Shown here one piece after another: positions 10,022 to 20,700 of a DNA stretch of 38,406 nucleotides. The notes below the pieces were generated by a model. The model worked only from the letters and a program-made list of their open reading frames with translations. It had not been told where the DNA came from and ran no database searches. The DNA lies in NCBI GenBank assembly GCA_030828745.1, contig JAURBX010000002.1, positions 1 to 38,406 of the forward strand, written 5' to 3'. The DNA is from Flavobacteriaceae bacterium. GTDB taxonomy: Bacteria; Bacteroidota; Bacteroidia; Flavobacteriales; Flavobacteriaceae. A program made the position numbers and the translations under genes. The stretch's first letter is position 1. Every line of letters begins with the position of its first letter.

Positions 10022-11008
10022 TTATACTGTGAGTATTTCTGATACTCTGATTAAATCCTTGTTAATTTTTGATTTCCCCTTAATTGCTTGTGAAAGTGGA
10101 GTTAAAATCATTTTAGAGTCGTCAATTCCAACCATAACATTTGACTTCCCATTAATGATAGATTCAACTGCGTGAACCCCCATTCTTGAGGCCAACACAC
10201 GATCAAAACAGCTCGGACTTCCTCCGCGTTGCATATGACCTAAAACAGAAACTCTCACCTCGTAATAGGGTAAGTTCTTTTCAATATATTCAGCAATTTC
10301 AAATACATTTTTACCCGTCTTATCTCCCTCTGCAATCACTACAATACTTGAAGATTTTCCTGATTTCTCACTACGTTTAAGTGAATCCAATAAGCGATCT
10401 AATCCCATATCTTCTTCAGGAATTAAAATCTCTTCTGCACCCGCACCGATTCCTGTATTTAACGCAATATGTCCCGCATCTCTTCCCATTACTTCTACAA
10501 AAAAGAGTCGATTATGAGAAATAGCAGTATCCCGTATTTTGTCTATGGCTTCAATAACGGTGTTTAAGGCCGTATCATACCCAATAGTATGGGTTGTTCC
10601 ATAGATGTCATTATCGATCGTACCGGGAATTCCAATGACAGGAATATTAAATTCAGATTGAAAAATCATGGCTCCTGTAAACGAACCATCTCCACCAATC
10701 ACGATAAGTCCATCAATATTGTTTTTCTGGATGGTTTCAAAAGCTTTTTTTCTCCCTTCAGGGGTTCTAAATTCTAAACATCTTGCTGACTTTAAAACGG
10801 TTCCACCTTTATTTATAATGTTGTTTACGCCACGTGCATTAAGTTGTTTTGTGTTGTTTGAAATCAGGCCTTGATAGCCTTGATATACAGCAATACATTC
10901 TATTGAAAAAAAAGCTGCAGATCTAACAACGGCTCGAACGGCTGCGTTCATGCCAGGAGCATCACCCCCAGAGGTTAAAACTCCAATGCGTTTTATTGTT
11001 GAATTCAT
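10022..11008 (-). CDS. pfkA: ATP-dependent 6-phosphofructokinase
   Basis: 328 aa; GVLTSGGDAPGMNAA, IGGDGSFTGA, GIPGTIDNDI, VLGHMQRGGSP. Confidence 0.97.
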   Translation of the reverse strand: MNSTIKRIGVLTSGGDAPGMNAAVRAVVRSAAFFSIECIAVYQGYQGLISNNTKQLNARGVNNIINKGGTVLKSARCLEFRTPEGRKKAFETIQKNNIDGLIVIGGDGSFTGAMIFQSEFNIPVIGIPGTIDNDIYGTTHTIGYDTALNTVIEAIDKIRDTAISHNRLFFVEVMGRDAGHIALNTGIGAGAEEILIPEEDMGLDRLLDSLKRSEKSGKSSSIVVIAEGDKTGKNVFEIAEYIEKNLPYYEVRVSVLGHMQRGGSPSCFDRVLASRMGVHAVESIINGKSNVMVGIDDSKMILTPLSQAIKGKSKINKDLIRVSEILTV

Positions 11009-11024
11009 TTATTTAGTTTCGCTG

Positions 11025-11032
11025 CAAATTTA
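11025..11032 (-). promoter_or_regulatory. Candidate -7 box for pfkA
   Basis: TAAATTTG on the minus strand (TANNTTTG), 16 nt upstream of the pfkA start; no clear -33 TTG at the standard spacing. Confidence 0.35.
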
Positions 11033-11092
11033 ATCAATATATTAAAAGCAGTGTCATTGGATTTAAAATTTTATAAAAACAATCCGTTTTGA

Positions 11093-14000
11093 TTAGGGAT
11101 TTTTATTTATGAACTGAACCAATTCTTTGTTCAAGTTTGGTTCCTTTTTTGAAGCTTCTACTTCCTTTAGCTCAGAATTGATTGCATAAATCTTATTTAT
11201 CAACTCTTTAAACGTATCGAAATCAACATTATAAGAAAGTCCAACTCCTTGTGTATAACCTAACTCATCTCCTATATAACGAAATTCGTTTTCTTTATTG
11301 AAAATTTTTGCTCGTAAAGATCCTTCCTCATTGAGCACAAAATCAATTTGAACATTTCCTACAATTAAAGTTTGCTCTACCCCTCCTACAGGCACACCGA
11401 TTTTTCCATTCAGCAAAATACGATCACTTATTTTAGTTGACAGTGTGAATCCTAATCGATCTTCTGTGGCAATATCCAATAAAGCACTTTTATCGCCTTG
11501 TAAATAGTCAATTCCAACTTTCAATTTATCATTTTCCTCACCAATTAAATCACTAAAAACATCGGATGCCTTTTGATATAAATTATTTGTAATTCCCTGC
11601 ATGGAAACACTTACTTCATTGATAAAAATTCCTTGAGACAAAAGGGAAATCGCCTGAAGTTGACTACGTTGTGGATCAGACAAACGATAGTTGATCTCTG
11701 AAGCTACCGTTCCACTTGTGTTTGGAAAATCAATTTCAAAAATAGGATCATCTGGTTTCAATAGGTTTCCTTGAAGTCGAATCAGAACCTCCGTGGGTAT
11801 TTTCTTATTAAAATTTGGATTATCGAGTAATAACGCTGGATTAGCGCCCCCTGGGACATCATAAACCGCTTCTAAATCCATTTGAGCTTCTAGAGGATTT
11901 CCTTCCCAAACTATTGTTCCTCCTGGTTTTACATTGAATTTTTTATCGATTACTCCAAGATTTTTGAAATTATATATCCCTTCGTAGGTAATAAAATCTC
12001 CCCACATATTAAATTTTCCATTCGTATTAATCTCCATAAATAGATTGCCTGCTCCTTTCCCACTCAAATAACTTCCTGTTTCTTGGTCAATTACAATTTC
12101 AATCTCTGCCTCATTGGTCACATCTAATTCAAAATTCAACTCCAATCCTCTAATTTTATCAATTTGTGCTACGGCATTGCTAGCAGTAAAACGATTTTGA
12201 TTGTTTTTATCAATAAAACTTATAAAAGAAGTATCAGATAAACTATAATCTTCAGCCCAGGGTATTTTAATTGAGGTATCTGAATCTGTTTTACCTTCCA
12301 CACTTATTTTCATGTTTTTTGTAGGTCCCTCCAAACGGACTTCACCCTCTAAATAACCCTGACCAAAAAATAATGATTCTGGATTTTGAACGGTATTTAA
12401 AAGCAACATCCTATTGGATCCAATACTTAAATCAGCATTCCAATCATTAAAATTGGTGTGCGAAAATGTTCCCTTCAGAACCGCAGTAGTTCCTTGATCA
12501 ACATCTTTCATTTGCGCCTCTCTAAAGGCAAAAACCTGATCGTATAATTGAACCTCAGTTTGCTCAACAGTGTATCCTACATTTAAGTAAGGAACCCGAA
12601 ACCCTCCTTGACTTAGTGTTAATGATCCGTTGTGTTTTAAATCATCAAGTGGCCCAGAAATGTTCACAAAACCCTTTACGACTCCATCAAATTCATTGAT
12701 CGCTTCTTTACCAAGTGGAGATAAAAAAGATAAGTCTAAAGAGTCAAATGTTAAATCGTAGTTTAGTTTGGGATCTTCTAAACCTTCCCAAATTCCAATA
12801 ATTGAAAGTGAATTTTGACTATTATTTACCAAATCAAGATTGGAATAATAAATATTCGTCTTGGTATTACCATTCGAATTTATTTTAAAATCACCCAAAT
12901 CTTGTTGATTGATAATCACGTCTTTTACCTCGCCCACTAAATTCATTTTATTATTCAATGCAGAACGCTCAATCGATCCTGACACTGTTGCTTTCCCCTC
13001 CAATTGAAAAACTGGATTTTCTGGAAGAATATGCTCCAGAAGAACATTCATTACTTTCACATCAAACTTAAACTCATTGTCATTTTTATGGCTTCCCGAA
13101 AGGAAAATTCTTTGTTTTCCAGATAGGGCATTTAATTCAGAAATTTTTAGTGTTCTATTTGTGGGTGAATACGTGATTTTCTGATTGGGCACATCCGATG
13201 GATTGATAGTCCATGTATCACTTCCTAGAGGCAATATAGATTTTTTAAATCCTATATGAGAGATTCCATTTTTCTCCTTGGTGTGGTAAAAGTTAACGTC
13301 AAATGGAGTTTCCATGCTTTTCTCTCCTAAAAATTCTGATCTAAAATAAAGCGTATCTCTAAGCTGAGTGCTTATCATGTTAAACTCTTTGCCTGAAAAA
13401 CACTTGTGCTTCACATCTCCAACGCTGATAAATGTGTTGTATAAAGGATTCTTAGTGTCTAATTGAAAATGAATATTCTGCAACTCCACCTCATTCCATC
13501 TTAATATCGGTGCATCGAGTGTAACCTCAGAGCGCATAAAATTTGAGGCGAGTCTTCCTTTTAAAAAAATATTTTCAGAAATTGATAATGAGGGATAAAG
13601 TGCATCCAATAGCTTCTCATAAATTTTTAATTTAAAACTTAAATACTGTCCCTCCGAAGTCGTTTTTTGTGGCAAAAAAGGATAGACTTGATGTAAAGCA
13701 TTTTGAAATAACTCTCTAAGTTCTGACATTTTAAAAACACCTTTTGCACTCCCTGAAATACAGTCTGAATTAGATATTGATAGTTCAGTTTCCATTCCAG
13801 AAAATTTCTTTTTAATTGAAATAGGGTTCAAAAAAACAGTCTGTGAATCATTCATAATACTCGCTGAGGAAATTTTCAATTCTCCATCTAGGTCATCCCA
13901 GCTAGACCCTTTAACGTTTGAGATGGTCACTCCTGAAAAAATTTTCTTATCCGAACCTATCTTGAGTCCTAGAGAATTCAAGTCCAATTCTTTCACATTG

Positions 14001-15502
14001 GCTACAAGGGTGTATTTAGGTACTTCCTTTCCAAAATCAAATAAAATATCACTCTTCAATTTAATGGGTTTTGAAATGATACTTAAGGTGTTTCGCAATT
14101 GATCATTTTGAAAACGTCCCTCAAAATTTATATCGTCTAGTGCAATTTCAGTGGAGTTTAAACGGGTATTTATTGCTTTCCAATTTAAATTTATTGGGTC
14201 TGAAATTGGAACAGTACCATTTATTTTTAAATCAGAAAATAATCTCATCCCGTACTCTTGTCCTACAAACCTATCTAAAGAAATATTCTTCAAATTCATT
14301 GACAAATCAAAGCTTCTATCTTTCTTTTGAGTTTCAAAAAATCCATTCCCAACAGCACCAATTAAAGAAAAATTCCCCCATCGATTGGTGGATATTAAAT
14401 CCAAATCAAGATGATTGCTGTCGCTAGAAACAGTACCAGACAATTGAAGTTTTTCCAATAATTCAATATATTTCTTTTGCTTACTCTTAAGCTCAGGAAT
14501 ATTGTTAACGATAAAAGACGAAAACAATACTACCTCTTCAATACCCAATGAAAAAGCAAGTGGCTTCTCATCAAAAAGATGGTCAGCTCCCAAAGCGCCA
14601 TTAAAAGAAATCTCTGAATTCCTTATATTGATATTATTAAATTCGAGTGCGTTCAACGGTCCATTTGCTGAAAAAGAAAAATCAAATGCTGGACTGTTTT
14701 GAAAGTAGATGGCTTTATTTAAAAAATCACCAAGAAAAAGAGCCCCTTCGCTAACCTCTAGTTCAACAGATCCATTAGGGAAAAAGTTCTTTAATGACTT
14801 GTTCGATCCCTTTAAAGCGACTTTTCCTTTGAAGTGATTTGACCTACTCTTCATTTCAAGAGAATTGATATCAAGTAAACCGGGCTCATAATGAAGAATT
14901 CCTGTAATTGAAATGGGTAATTCTTCTGGAGAAATCAAAAATCCCTCCAAACTTTCAAGCTTCAAATCTAAATGATCCCCTTTATAGGTGAGATTAGTTC
15001 CAAAAAGAGTCAGATCTTCAATGCGGGTTATCTTAGCTGTATCTTTATTTAAATCATGATATAAAAAATGTCCCTTTGAAACATGAACTGAAGTGGTTCG
15101 AAAAAGAAATTTCTTTTTAGTAGTGGAATCCTTCTTGAGCTTATTCAATAAGATTTTTAATGAATGGGTTTCTTCATTTATGTATTTCTTTAGATTCAGG
15201 TAAACCTGTGTTGCCTCAACATCATCAAAGTTAAAATCACTTTCATTCAACTTCTTGAAATCAAGGATGGAGGTTTTAAACTCTTTCACGTACAATAGGG
15301 TGTCACCATGATGATCTTCGATATAAAAGTCTGAAAACTGAAGTTTGCCATTCCATCGCAAGGACACCTTATCTATTGTGAATTCTTGTTGGGTTTTTGA
15401 TTTAAAGTCTTGAGTAATCGAATGTATAATTTGTGTTTGGACATATGCACTAGAAACAAGCCCAAATCCCACAAGAAAAAGGAGGAGAATTACCCCAACC
15501 AC
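11093..15502 (-). CDS. tamB: TamB-like translocation/assembly module protein (DUF490)
   Basis: 1469 aa; N-terminal TM, AsmA-like repeats, C-terminal region with GKIGVPVGGVEQTLIVGNVQIDFVLNEEGSLRAKIFNKEN; start annotation uncertain (GTG at 15502). Confidence 0.88.
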   Translation of the reverse strand: MVGVILLLFLVGFGLVSSAYVQTQIIHSITQDFKSKTQQEFTIDKVSLRWNGKLQFSDFYIEDHHGDTLLYVKEFKTSILDFKKLNESDFNFDDVEATQVYLNLKKYINEETHSLKILLNKLKKDSTTKKKFLFRTTSVHVSKGHFLYHDLNKDTAKITRIEDLTLFGTNLTYKGDHLDLKLESLEGFLISPEELPISITGILHYEPGLLDINSLEMKSRSNHFKGKVALKGSNKSLKNFFPNGSVELEVSEGALFLGDFLNKAIYFQNSPAFDFSFSANGPLNALEFNNINIRNSEISFNGALGADHLFDEKPLAFSLGIEEVVLFSSFIVNNIPELKSKQKKYIELLEKLQLSGTVSSDSNHLDLDLISTNRWGNFSLIGAVGNGFFETQKKDRSFDLSMNLKNISLDRFVGQEYGMRLFSDLKINGTVPISDPINLNWKAINTRLNSTEIALDDINFEGRFQNDQLRNTLSIISKPIKLKSDILFDFGKEVPKYTLVANVKELDLNSLGLKIGSDKKIFSGVTISNVKGSSWDDLDGELKISSASIMNDSQTVFLNPISIKKKFSGMETELSISNSDCISGSAKGVFKMSELRELFQNALHQVYPFLPQKTTSEGQYLSFKLKIYEKLLDALYPSLSISENIFLKGRLASNFMRSEVTLDAPILRWNEVELQNIHFQLDTKNPLYNTFISVGDVKHKCFSGKEFNMISTQLRDTLYFRSEFLGEKSMETPFDVNFYHTKEKNGISHIGFKKSILPLGSDTWTINPSDVPNQKITYSPTNRTLKISELNALSGKQRIFLSGSHKNDNEFKFDVKVMNVLLEHILPENPVFQLEGKATVSGSIERSALNNKMNLVGEVKDVIINQQDLGDFKINSNGNTKTNIYYSNLDLVNNSQNSLSIIGIWEGLEDPKLNYDLTFDSLDLSFLSPLGKEAINEFDGVVKGFVNISGPLDDLKHNGSLTLSQGGFRVPYLNVGYTVEQTEVQLYDQVFAFREAQMKDVDQGTTAVLKGTFSHTNFNDWNADLSIGSNRMLLLNTVQNPESLFFGQGYLEGEVRLEGPTKNMKISVEGKTDSDTSIKIPWAEDYSLSDTSFISFIDKNNQNRFTASNAVAQIDKIRGLELNFELDVTNEAEIEIVIDQETGSYLSGKGAGNLFMEINTNGKFNMWGDFITYEGIYNFKNLGVIDKKFNVKPGGTIVWEGNPLEAQMDLEAVYDVPGGANPALLLDNPNFNKKIPTEVLIRLQGNLLKPDDPIFEIDFPNTSGTVASEINYRLSDPQRSQLQAISLLSQGIFINEVSVSMQGITNNLYQKASDVFSDLIGEENDKLKVGIDYLQGDKSALLDIATEDRLGFTLSTKISDRILLNGKIGVPVGGVEQTLIVGNVQIDFVLNEEGSLRAKIFNKENEFRYIGDELGYTQGVGLSYNVDFDTFKELINKIYAINSELKEVEASKKEPNLNKELVQFINKNP

Positions 15503-15564
15503 AATGCCAATTATTTTTCTCTTCTTTTTAATCTTAATCTTTTACTTTTGTTGTTTAAAATCTA

Positions 15565-16593
15565 ATGTTGCATAAAACTCCTTTAATATTAGCTATTGAA
15601 TCCTCCTGTGATGATACCGCAGCAGCTGTAATCAAAGGGCGCAAAATTCTGTCCAATTGTGTTGCAAATCAAGAAATACACATCGCTTATGGAGGGGTTG
15701 TTCCTGAATTAGCATCACGAGCCCATCAATCTAAGATAGTTCCCGTTGTTCAACAAGCTTTACACAAAGCAAATATCGATAAAAAAGACCTAACCGCAAT
15801 CGCATATACCCAAGGACCTGGACTTCTAGGCTCTCTCTTGGTGGGAAGTGCATTTGCTAAGTCTCTAGCACTCGCATTAGACATTCCCCTGATCCCAATA
15901 AATCATATGCAAGGACATCTTCTTGTTCACTTCATTGAGGATAATCGTATCCAAACACCAAATTTTCCTTGCCTCGGAGTAACCGTTTCTGGAGGGCATA
16001 CGCAATTAGTACTACTACAGGATCCGTTCCAAATGGAAATTTTAGGAACTACGCTTGATGATGCCATTGGCGAAGCGTTTGATAAATGTGGAAAACGCAT
16101 GGGGCTCCCCTATCCGTCAGGACCTCAAATTGATAGACTTGCAAAAGAAGGAAATCCACATCGTTTTTCATTTCCCATACCCAACTTACCAGGCTATAAT
16201 GTTAGCTATAGTGGGGTTAAGACAGCGGTGATCAATTTTCTAGCCAATCAAGAACAAAAAAATTCTGATTTTATAAAATCAAACTTAAACGATCTCTGTG
16301 CTAGTATTCAATATACCTTGGTTCAAATCATTTTAAAAAAGATTAGTAAAGTCGCTAAAGAAAAAAGGCTATCTCGTATTATAGTGGGAGGTGGAGTGGC
16401 TGCAAATTCTGAAATCAGAACACAACTTCAAAATATAGCCTCAAAAGAAGGTTGGACAATTTCCCTCCCTCCTTTTGAATACACTACGGACAATGCTGCC
16501 ATGATAGGAATAGCAGCTTATTACAAGTTGCAAAAAGAGGCCTTTGGTAGTTTAAGTGATCCTTCTGATGCACGATTAAAATATGGACTATGA
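15565..16593 (+). CDS. tsaD: tRNA threonylcarbamoyladenosine (t6A) transferase subunit
   Basis: 342 aa; AIESSCDDTAAAV, YTQGPGLLGSLLVG, HMQGHL, VSGGHTQL, VGGGVAANS. Confidence 0.97.
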   Translation: MLHKTPLILAIESSCDDTAAAVIKGRKILSNCVANQEIHIAYGGVVPELASRAHQSKIVPVVQQALHKANIDKKDLTAIAYTQGPGLLGSLLVGSAFAKSLALALDIPLIPINHMQGHLLVHFIEDNRIQTPNFPCLGVTVSGGHTQLVLLQDPFQMEILGTTLDDAIGEAFDKCGKRMGLPYPSGPQIDRLAKEGNPHRFSFPIPNLPGYNVSYSGVKTAVINFLANQEQKNSDFIKSNLNDLCASIQYTLVQIILKKISKVAKEKRLSRIIVGGGVAANSEIRTQLQNIASKEGWTISLPPFEYTTDNAAMIGIAAYYKLQKEAFGSLSDPSDARLKYGL

Positions 16594-17309
16594 CACTTTT
16601 TTACGATACTTCAATTGAAATCAATACTCAAGAATTCATTTTTAGCAGAGAAGAAAGCAAACATATCGCCAAAGTATTACGGAAATCTTCTGATGAAATC
16701 GTGACTATAACTGATGGTTGCGGATTGGAATGGAATGGAAAACTCTCTCTTGTCACTCCAAATAAAACGATAGCACAATTTGAAAATTCAATGCAACACA
16801 AAGCATCTAATAATCAAATTCACTTGGCCATTGCGCCTACAAAAAACAATAATAGGATGGAATGGATGCTTGAAAAGCTTACCGAACTAGGCGTAGCCTC
16901 CATTACTCCATTAAAATGTGATCACTCGGAAAGAAAAGTCATTAAAAAAGAGCGATTCGAAAAAATAATTATCGCCGGTTTAAAACAAGCACAACACTTT
17001 TTTCTTCCAAAGATGAATGAAATGATCAGCTTTAAAGAGTATGTTAAAGCAAATAAAGCTGAGCAAACCCTTATTGCACATTGTGAAGACCAGCCTAAAA
17101 AACGACTTATTGAAGTTTCGTTGACTGGGAATCATATTAGTTTAATGATTGGACCTGAGGGAGATTTTAGTCCTCATGAAATTGAATATGCGCTTGACCA
17201 TAAAAGCACTCCTGTAAGTTTGGGAGAACAACGCTTTAGAACAGAAACAGCCGGCTTATTAGGTTGTCATACCCTTTTTATCAAACAACAACAAAAGACA
17301 ATCCTTTAA
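16590..17309 (+). CDS. rsmE: 16S rRNA (uracil1498-N3)-methyltransferase
   Basis: 239 aa; MIGPEGDFSPHEIEYA, SLGEQRFRTETAGL; 4-nt ATGA overlap with tsaD. Confidence 0.95.
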   Translation: MTLFYDTSIEINTQEFIFSREESKHIAKVLRKSSDEIVTITDGCGLEWNGKLSLVTPNKTIAQFENSMQHKASNNQIHLAIAPTKNNNRMEWMLEKLTELGVASITPLKCDHSERKVIKKERFEKIIIAGLKQAQHFFLPKMNEMISFKEYVKANKAEQTLIAHCEDQPKKRLIEVSLTGNHISLMIGPEGDFSPHEIEYALDHKSTPVSLGEQRFRTETAGLLGCHTLFIKQQQKTIL

Positions 17310-17327
17310 CTTCCCTATCTTTAAACC

Positions 17328-18416
17328 ATGAATGCTAAAGAAATTTCAAAAGGTATCGTTTGGGCTATCCTTCAACTCTTAGGAATTACCCTCGTTCTGT
17401 GGCTACTATTACAATTACAAACTCTTATTATCTATATGGTAATTGCAGGAGTTGTCAGTTTAATCGGACGCCCTATCAATCAATTTTTCATTAAACGTCT
17501 TCGATTTAAAAACAGTCTAGCAACTACAATTACTCTATGTGCCCTAATGGGTCTTCTAATCAGTGTTTTTTCACTCTTTGTTCCTCTATTGATACAACAG
17601 GGTGAGAACTTATCTCTTTTGGATGTGGAAAGCTTGAAGATAAACACGGAAACACTCATTCAAGAAATTAGTCTTTATTTTCAATTGGATAATAGTTTTT
17701 GGCAACAACAACTTGCCGTAGATAATCTTTTTCAAAATGTAAATTTTGGATTACTTCCCGAACTATTGAACCAAATTCTTGAATTATTAGGAGGATTTAC
17801 CATTGGTCTTTTTTCCGTTCTTTTTATTCTTTTCTTTTTCTTAAAAGACAGTCATTTACAAGACAGTATAATCCTAACTTTAGTGAATGATAAAATCACA
17901 GATCGTGTTGAAAAATCTATTGAAAAAACAAAGCGACTTTTGTCTCGTTATTTCTTGGGGCTTCTGCTTCAAATCAGTATTCTATTGATTATTTACAGTA
18001 TTGTATTGGCCATTTTCAAGGTTGAAAATGCTTTTATTATTGCATTTTTATGTGCACTTTTAAACCTTATTCCGTATTTGGGACCCATCATAGGAGGTGC
18101 ACTCATGATGGTTTTAACGATGACTAGCTTTATCGGAGCTGATTTTAGTACTGTAATCCTCCCCACTACCTCTTATGTCATGATCGGATTTGTTATTGGG
18201 CAATTGATTGATAATTTCTTTAGCCAGCCTTTCATTTTTTCAAATAGCGTTAAATCCCATCCCTTGGAAATCTTTATTGTGATTCTCGCTTCTGGAACCC
18301 TTTTAGGACCTGTTGGGATGATTATTGCAATCCCATTATACACTACCTTAAAGGTGATTTCACAAGAATTTTTAGCTGAAAACAAAATTGTAAAATCACT
18401 CACCAAAAACTTTTAA
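17328..18416 (+). CDS. AI-2E family transporter (PerM-like permease)
   Basis: 362 aa; multi-TM, LNLIPYLGPIIGG motif and PF01594-like arrangement. Confidence 0.9.
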   Translation: MNAKEISKGIVWAILQLLGITLVLWLLLQLQTLIIYMVIAGVVSLIGRPINQFFIKRLRFKNSLATTITLCALMGLLISVFSLFVPLLIQQGENLSLLDVESLKINTETLIQEISLYFQLDNSFWQQQLAVDNLFQNVNFGLLPELLNQILELLGGFTIGLFSVLFILFFFLKDSHLQDSIILTLVNDKITDRVEKSIEKTKRLLSRYFLGLLLQISILLIIYSIVLAIFKVENAFIIAFLCALLNLIPYLGPIIGGALMMVLTMTSFIGADFSTVILPTTSYVMIGFVIGQLIDNFFSQPFIFSNSVKSHPLEIFIVILASGTLLGPVGMIIAIPLYTTLKVISQEFLAENKIVKSLTKNF

Positions 18417-18425
18417 TTATCTCCA

Positions 18426-19724
18426 ATGAAAAAATACACTCTGACCTTTCTCATTATTATATGTATTCATGGAATTAGTCAAGCTCAAAGACTCAACCGT
18501 ATTGAGAAAAAAATAGTGAAACAGGTGCAAGCTATGGACAGTGAAAGTATTGATTTTCTAGAAAAAGTTGTCAATATTAATAGTGGGACACTCAATAAAA
18601 AAGGAGTACGTGAAGTAGGAACCCATTTTGAAACTGCTTTCAAGTCAATTGGATTTGTTACGGATTGGATTGAAATGCCCGAGGAAATGAATCGGGCGGG
18701 CCATTTCTTCGCTTCACTTGACGGAACGAAAGGAAAGAAACTTTTACTCATTGGTCATTTAGATACCGTTTTTGAAGAGAATAGTCCTTTCCAACGATTT
18801 GAAAGAATAAATGATAGCACTGCTTATGGTCCTGGAGCCAATGACATGAAAGGCGGTGATGTTGTTGTATTATATGCCTTGAAAGCACTTGCTGATTTAA
18901 ACCTGTTAAAAGAGGCCAACATAACCGTTGCTTTTACGGGAGACGAAGAAAGTACAGGTAAACCCTTGTCTATTTCAAGACTCCACTTGATAGAGGCAGC
19001 AAAAAAAGCGGATATAGCCTTGGGATTTGAAAATTCTACAGGCTTTGATAATGCAACTATCGCAAGACGGGGTGCTTCAGGATGGAAAGTAGAAGTTGAA
19101 GGTAAGCGAGCACATTCCTCAGGAATTTTTAGAGACAATATTGGAGCAGGAGCTATTTTTGAGATGAGTAGAATTTTAAATTCTTTTTACGAAGAAGTAA
19201 GAGGAGAAGAATACTTGACATTCAATCCAGGAACAATTTTGGGAGGAACTTTCATAAACTATGATGCTCAAAAAAGTAGTGGGGATGCCTTTGGCAAAAC
19301 CAACGTCATTGCACAAACTGCAGTAGTTCACGGAGGATTGCGGTTTATTTCAGAAGAACAAAAAGAGAAAGCACGAGCAAAAATGCGTGAAATTGTTTCT
19401 CAAAATCTACCTCAAACAAAAGCTATAGTAACTTTTGCGGATAGCTATCCTGCTATGGGACCCACAGAGGGTAATAAAGCGTTATTGTCTATTTTAAATG
19501 AGGTAAGTCTCTCATTAGGACAAGATGGTGTCACTGCTTATGACCCAGGAAAAAGGGGCGCTGCAGACATTTCGTTTGTTGCGGATTATGTAGATGGATT
19601 AGACGGTTTAGGGACCATGGGTAATGGGGCACACACCCCTAAGGAAACTGTTAATTTAAAAACGATGAATGCTTTAATACAACGAACAGCAATCTTTATT
19701 TATCGTTTAATTTCTATGAATTAA
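18426..19724 (+). CDS. Secreted M20/M25/M40 family metallopeptidase (carboxypeptidase G2-like)
   Basis: 432 aa; signal peptide; LLIGHLDTVFEENSPF, YGPGANDMKGG, FTGDEESTG, KRAHSSGIFRDN. Confidence 0.93.
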   Translation: MKKYTLTFLIIICIHGISQAQRLNRIEKKIVKQVQAMDSESIDFLEKVVNINSGTLNKKGVREVGTHFETAFKSIGFVTDWIEMPEEMNRAGHFFASLDGTKGKKLLLIGHLDTVFEENSPFQRFERINDSTAYGPGANDMKGGDVVVLYALKALADLNLLKEANITVAFTGDEESTGKPLSISRLHLIEAAKKADIALGFENSTGFDNATIARRGASGWKVEVEGKRAHSSGIFRDNIGAGAIFEMSRILNSFYEEVRGEEYLTFNPGTILGGTFINYDAQKSSGDAFGKTNVIAQTAVVHGGLRFISEEQKEKARAKMREIVSQNLPQTKAIVTFADSYPAMGPTEGNKALLSILNEVSLSLGQDGVTAYDPGKRGAADISFVADYVDGLDGLGTMGNGAHTPKETVNLKTMNALIQRTAIFIYRLISMN

Positions 19725-20695
19725 CAGTATTTCTCATATTCTTCTTTCTGACGTGTAAGGGCTTCTTTGAATTCTTTCACTAGCGCTTCTATCAACACCT
19801 GAGTTGATTGTACATCTTTTATTGAGGTAACCCCCTGCCCTGCGGACCAGATTGTTTTCCAAGCTTTTGCTTCTGCTTTGGCTGCATCTAGCTCGCTTCC
19901 AAAATCAACTTTCTTGGTTTGACTCCACAACTCTTCTGTAATCCCCATTGCCTCTAGACTGGGGCGCAAAAAGTTTGCATTTACTCCAGAAACCGCAGCG
20001 GTATATACAATATCTTCTGCTTTACTGTTCATAATCATTTCCTTATACTCTTCATCAGCCATACTTTCATCTACATTGATAAAACGCGTACCCATATAAG
20101 CCAAGTCTGCTCCCATTTGTATCGCAGAAGCAATATCATTTCCATTGCTAATGCAGCCAGACAATAAGATTGTTTTTTTATAAAACTGTTTGATTTCGTT
20201 AATTAAAGCCATAGGATTTAAAGTTCCCGCATGCCCTCCGGCTCCTGCTGAAACAAGAATTAAACCATCCACACCTGCCTCAGCAGCTTTTTCAGCATGC
20301 CGTTTTTTAATCACATCATGATAAACCAAACCACCATAACTATGTACCGCATTAACCAAATCAGGAACAGCTCCTAAAGAGGTAATAATTAACGGAACTT
20401 TATGCTTAATACAAATTTCTAAATCAGGTTGAACTCTCGGATTAGTGGGATGAACAATTAAATTGACTCCAAAAGGGGCTGCTTTTTTTCCTGTTTCTTT
20501 TTCAAAAGCAGCTAGGGATTCTTTAATTTCTATCACCCAGGCTTCGAATCCATCAGTAGAACGATGATTTAAAGCAGGGAAAGTCCCCACCACTCCATTT
20601 TTACAGCATTCAATAACCAATTTAGGTCCTGAAATTAGGAACATAGGTGCTGCTACTGCAGGAACACTCAAATCATGTATAAAGCTAGGTTTCAT
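19721..20695 (-). CDS. NAD(P)H-dependent flavin oxidoreductase / nitronate monooxygenase family
   Basis: 324 aa; SAGAGGHAGT, LLSGCISNGNDIASAIQMGADLAYMGTRFI. Confidence 0.9.
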   Translation of the reverse strand: MKPSFIHDLSVPAVAAPMFLISGPKLVIECCKNGVVGTFPALNHRSTDGFEAWVIEIKESLAAFEKETGKKAAPFGVNLIVHPTNPRVQPDLEICIKHKVPLIITSLGAVPDLVNAVHSYGGLVYHDVIKKRHAEKAAEAGVDGLILVSAGAGGHAGTLNPMALINEIKQFYKKTILLSGCISNGNDIASAIQMGADLAYMGTRFINVDESMADEEYKEMIMNSKAEDIVYTAAVSGVNANFLRPSLEAMGITEELWSQTKKVDFGSELDAAKAEAKAWKTIWSAGQGVTSIKDVQSTQVLIEALVKEFKEALTRQKEEYEKYC

Positions 20696-20700
20696 AATGT

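Noticed and set aside
14140-14702. Plus-strand 95-aa and 66-aa ORFs inside the TamB-like gene
   Set aside because: Shadow frames of an AT-rich long gene; biased composition and no start context.
18485-19138. 88-aa and 104-aa antisense ORFs inside the M20 peptidase
   Set aside because: Overlap fully with a clear peptidase frame; no independent evidence.
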